Source: Rhodobiaceae bacterium (GTDB lineage: Bacteria > Pseudomonadota > Alphaproteobacteria > Rhizobiales > Tepidamorphaceae). From it: 64,000 nt of DNA. Below, one piece after another: positions 62,749 through 64,000 of the stretch. The stretch lies in assembly GCA_020637855.1 (NCBI GenBank), contig JACKJR010000001.1, positions 1,054,001 to 1,118,000 on the forward strand, read 5' to 3'. Position numbers and translations under genes: made by a program. How positions within the stretch are numbered: position 1 is the stretch's first letter; every line of letters starts with the position of its first letter. The notes beneath the pieces were generated by a model. It saw nothing but the letters and a program-made list of their open reading frames with translations, did no database searches and had not been told where the DNA came from.

Positions 62749-63126
62749 TTGCCGTCGAAGAAGGCACATTTCCCCGGGCGCGCGCAGATCGACACCTACG
62801 GCAATGGCGGATTTCGCTTTGCCGGCATGTCGCATCGCGGTTCGATCATCGCATTGCCGGGCGGCATAAGCGAGTGGGCCGCCAGAGACGGGACGCGCCT
62901 TGAAAAAAAAGATTTCTCCATACTTGAAGACAGCGCGGAACTGCCCGAATTCCTTTTGATCGGTACGGGTAGGCAGATTGCGTTTGTGGAAGAAGAGGTG
63001 CGCGGTTATCTGCGCTCACTGGGCATTTCAAGCGATTTCATGGATACCGGTGCCGCTGTCAGAACCTACAACGTGATGCTGGCCGAGGACCGGTCGGTAG
63101 GCGCAGCACTCATTGCGGTGGAGTAG
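62749..63126 (+). CDS. Mth938-like domain protein (DUF498)
   Basis: A 125-residue protein of the family with unknown biochemical role; the human relative NDUFAF3 assists complex I assembly. The core has AQIDTYGNGGFRFAGMSHRGSI, LPGGISEWAARDG, LLIGTGRQIAFVEEEVRGYL and MDTGAAVRTYNVMLAEDRSVGAALIAV. There is no ATG in range; the TTG at 62749 has a GGAGAGG site 5 bases upstream. It follows secF and is 4 bases before the next gene. Confidence 0.85.
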   Translation: MPSKKAHFPGRAQIDTYGNGGFRFAGMSHRGSIIALPGGISEWAARDGTRLEKKDFSILEDSAELPEFLLIGTGRQIAFVEEEVRGYLRSLGISSDFMDTGAAVRTYNVMLAEDRSVGAALIAVE

Positions 63127-63130
63127 GACA

Positions 63131-64000
63131 GTGCTGGCCGAACTCGAAAGCGCATATGCCCACTGCGAAAGTCTGTTGCGAGAGGCAGACAAGGACCGGT
63201 ATCTGGCAACGCTCTTCGCCCCCGCCGACAAGCGCCCGCACCTGCATGCGCTTTATGCTTTCGTCACCGAGATTTCCTGCGTGCGTGACAAGGTGCGCGA
63301 GCCGATGCCGGGCGAAATCCGCATGCAATGGTGGATGGATGCGCTCGATTCCAGGCCGTGTGGCGATTCCAAGGGCAACCCTGTCTTCTGCGCGGTCAAG
63401 GACACCATTGCCCGGTTCGACCTGCCCGTTACCACCCTAATCAACATGGTCGATGCGCGCATCTTCGACCTCTACGACGATCCGATGCCGACCATGCGCG
63501 ATCTGGTCGGTTATTCCGGCGAAACCTGTTCTGCGGTCATGCAGCTTGCGGCCATTATCCTGAACGATGGCGAACAGCCATGCACGGCCGATATCGCCGG
63601 GCATGCCGGGGTGGCCTGCACGATGGCGCGCGTGCTCTGGAACCTTCCGAAACACGCAAGCCGCGGGCAACTCTTCATCCCGCTTGATATTCTTTCTGCT
63701 CATGGCGTGTGCCGCGAGGACATCATCGCCCGGGAGACGACCCCGGAAATACGGCAGGTCCTGAAGGCATTTCACGATGCCGCCGATGACCATGTTGAAG
63801 CTGTTGGCTGTTATGCCGATCAGATTCCATGCAAGGTCGCGCCCGCGTTCCTGCAGACCGCGCTGGTGCGTCATTACCTGGCCGCGCACAGGAAACTGAA
63901 CGATCCGCTGAATGAGCAAGCCTGCCTGTCGCAATGGCGCCGACAATGGATTCTCTGGCGCGCTGCGCGGTGCGCAAACACGGTGGGATGTTCTTCCTGA
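63131..64000 (+). CDS. Squalene/phytoene synthase family protein, NDUFAF6-like
   Basis: A 289-residue protein, complete up to its stop at the window edge. It has the fold's conserved segments: LATLFAPADKRPHLHALYAF, EISCVRDKVREPMPGEIRMQWWMDAL and YDDPMPTMRDLVGYSGETCSAVMQLA. The first aspartate motif is degenerate (VRDKV), so prenyl-transferase activity is unlikely. It belongs with the alphaproteobacterial group related to mitochondrial NDUFAF6. GTG start at 63131. Its pairing with a Mth938/NDUFAF3-like gene suggests a respiratory complex I assembly role. Confidence 0.82.
   Translation: MLAELESAYAHCESLLREADKDRYLATLFAPADKRPHLHALYAFVTEISCVRDKVREPMPGEIRMQWWMDALDSRPCGDSKGNPVFCAVKDTIARFDLPVTTLINMVDARIFDLYDDPMPTMRDLVGYSGETCSAVMQLAAIILNDGEQPCTADIAGHAGVACTMARVLWNLPKHASRGQLFIPLDILSAHGVCREDIIARETTPEIRQVLKAFHDAADDHVEAVGCYADQIPCKVAPAFLQTALVRHYLAAHRKLNDPLNEQACLSQWRRQWILWRAARCANTVGCSS

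Overview
The window looks like a chromosomal segment of a GC-rich alphaproteobacterium of the Rhizobiales (Hyphomicrobiales). Supporting features are the Aap general amino-acid transporter, the ChoXWV/Bet choline system, PopZ, an ExoR-like Sel1-repeat protein, tandem cold-shock domains in one protein, and the cluster nagZ-scpA-scpB-tatABC-serS-surE-pcm-nlpD. I cannot name the genus from sequence alone. Coding density is high. Five tRNAs are present (Glu, Arg, Pro, Asn, Cys). There is no rRNA, CRISPR array or prophage.

Layout. 1-2.3 kb: a truncated membrane sensor (probable chemoreceptor) and a phasin with a palindromic operator. 2.3-9.9 kb: choline uptake and conversion to glycine betaine (betB, betA, betI against choX, choW, choV), with a BetI-type operator between betI and choX and an antisense glutathione transferase gene separating choX from choWV. 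9.9-13.4 kb: an AT-rich promoter region with inverted repeats, a soluble globin-coupled chemoreceptor, a degenerate IS3-family remnant, an orphan kinase-like gene and tRNA-Glu; this is the most accessory-looking part. 13.4-18.2 kb: glyoxalase, sirtuin, tandem cold-shock protein, DUF192 protein, two tRNAs, an NDUFS4-like protein and a cystathionine beta-lyase-type enzyme.

18.7-23.6 kb: aapJQMP, whose ATPase carries an unusual histone-H1-like basic N-terminal tail. 23.7-27.9 kb: a cysteine synthase / alanyl-tRNA editing / mercaptopyruvate sulfurtransferase operon and a photolyase. 28.2-32.5 kb: a polyamine-type ABC transporter without a binding protein and with a degenerate ATPase, convergent with an acetylpolyamine amidohydrolase gene. 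32.7-36 kb: tRNA-Cys, an isoaspartyl-methyltransferase-like protein, TolC and PopZ.

36.2-64 kb is mostly housekeeping: valS, ilvD overlapping an exoR-like gene, xth, erpA, dgt, argS, a SPOR protein, nagZ, scpAB, an orphan FbpC-like ATPase, tatABC, serS, surE, pcm, an NlpD-like LysM lipoprotein, a DUF815 ATPase, yajC-secD-secF, a Mth938-domain protein and a squalene/phytoene-synthase-family protein. Themes are osmoprotectant and nitrogen-compound uptake, cell-envelope division factors and protein export.

No single unmistakable new system stands out. The best candidates for something undescribed are the basic tail on AapP, the polyamine-type ATPase lacking the signature glycines and switch histidine, the kinase-like gene beside the IS remnant, and several uncharacterised palindromic operators.
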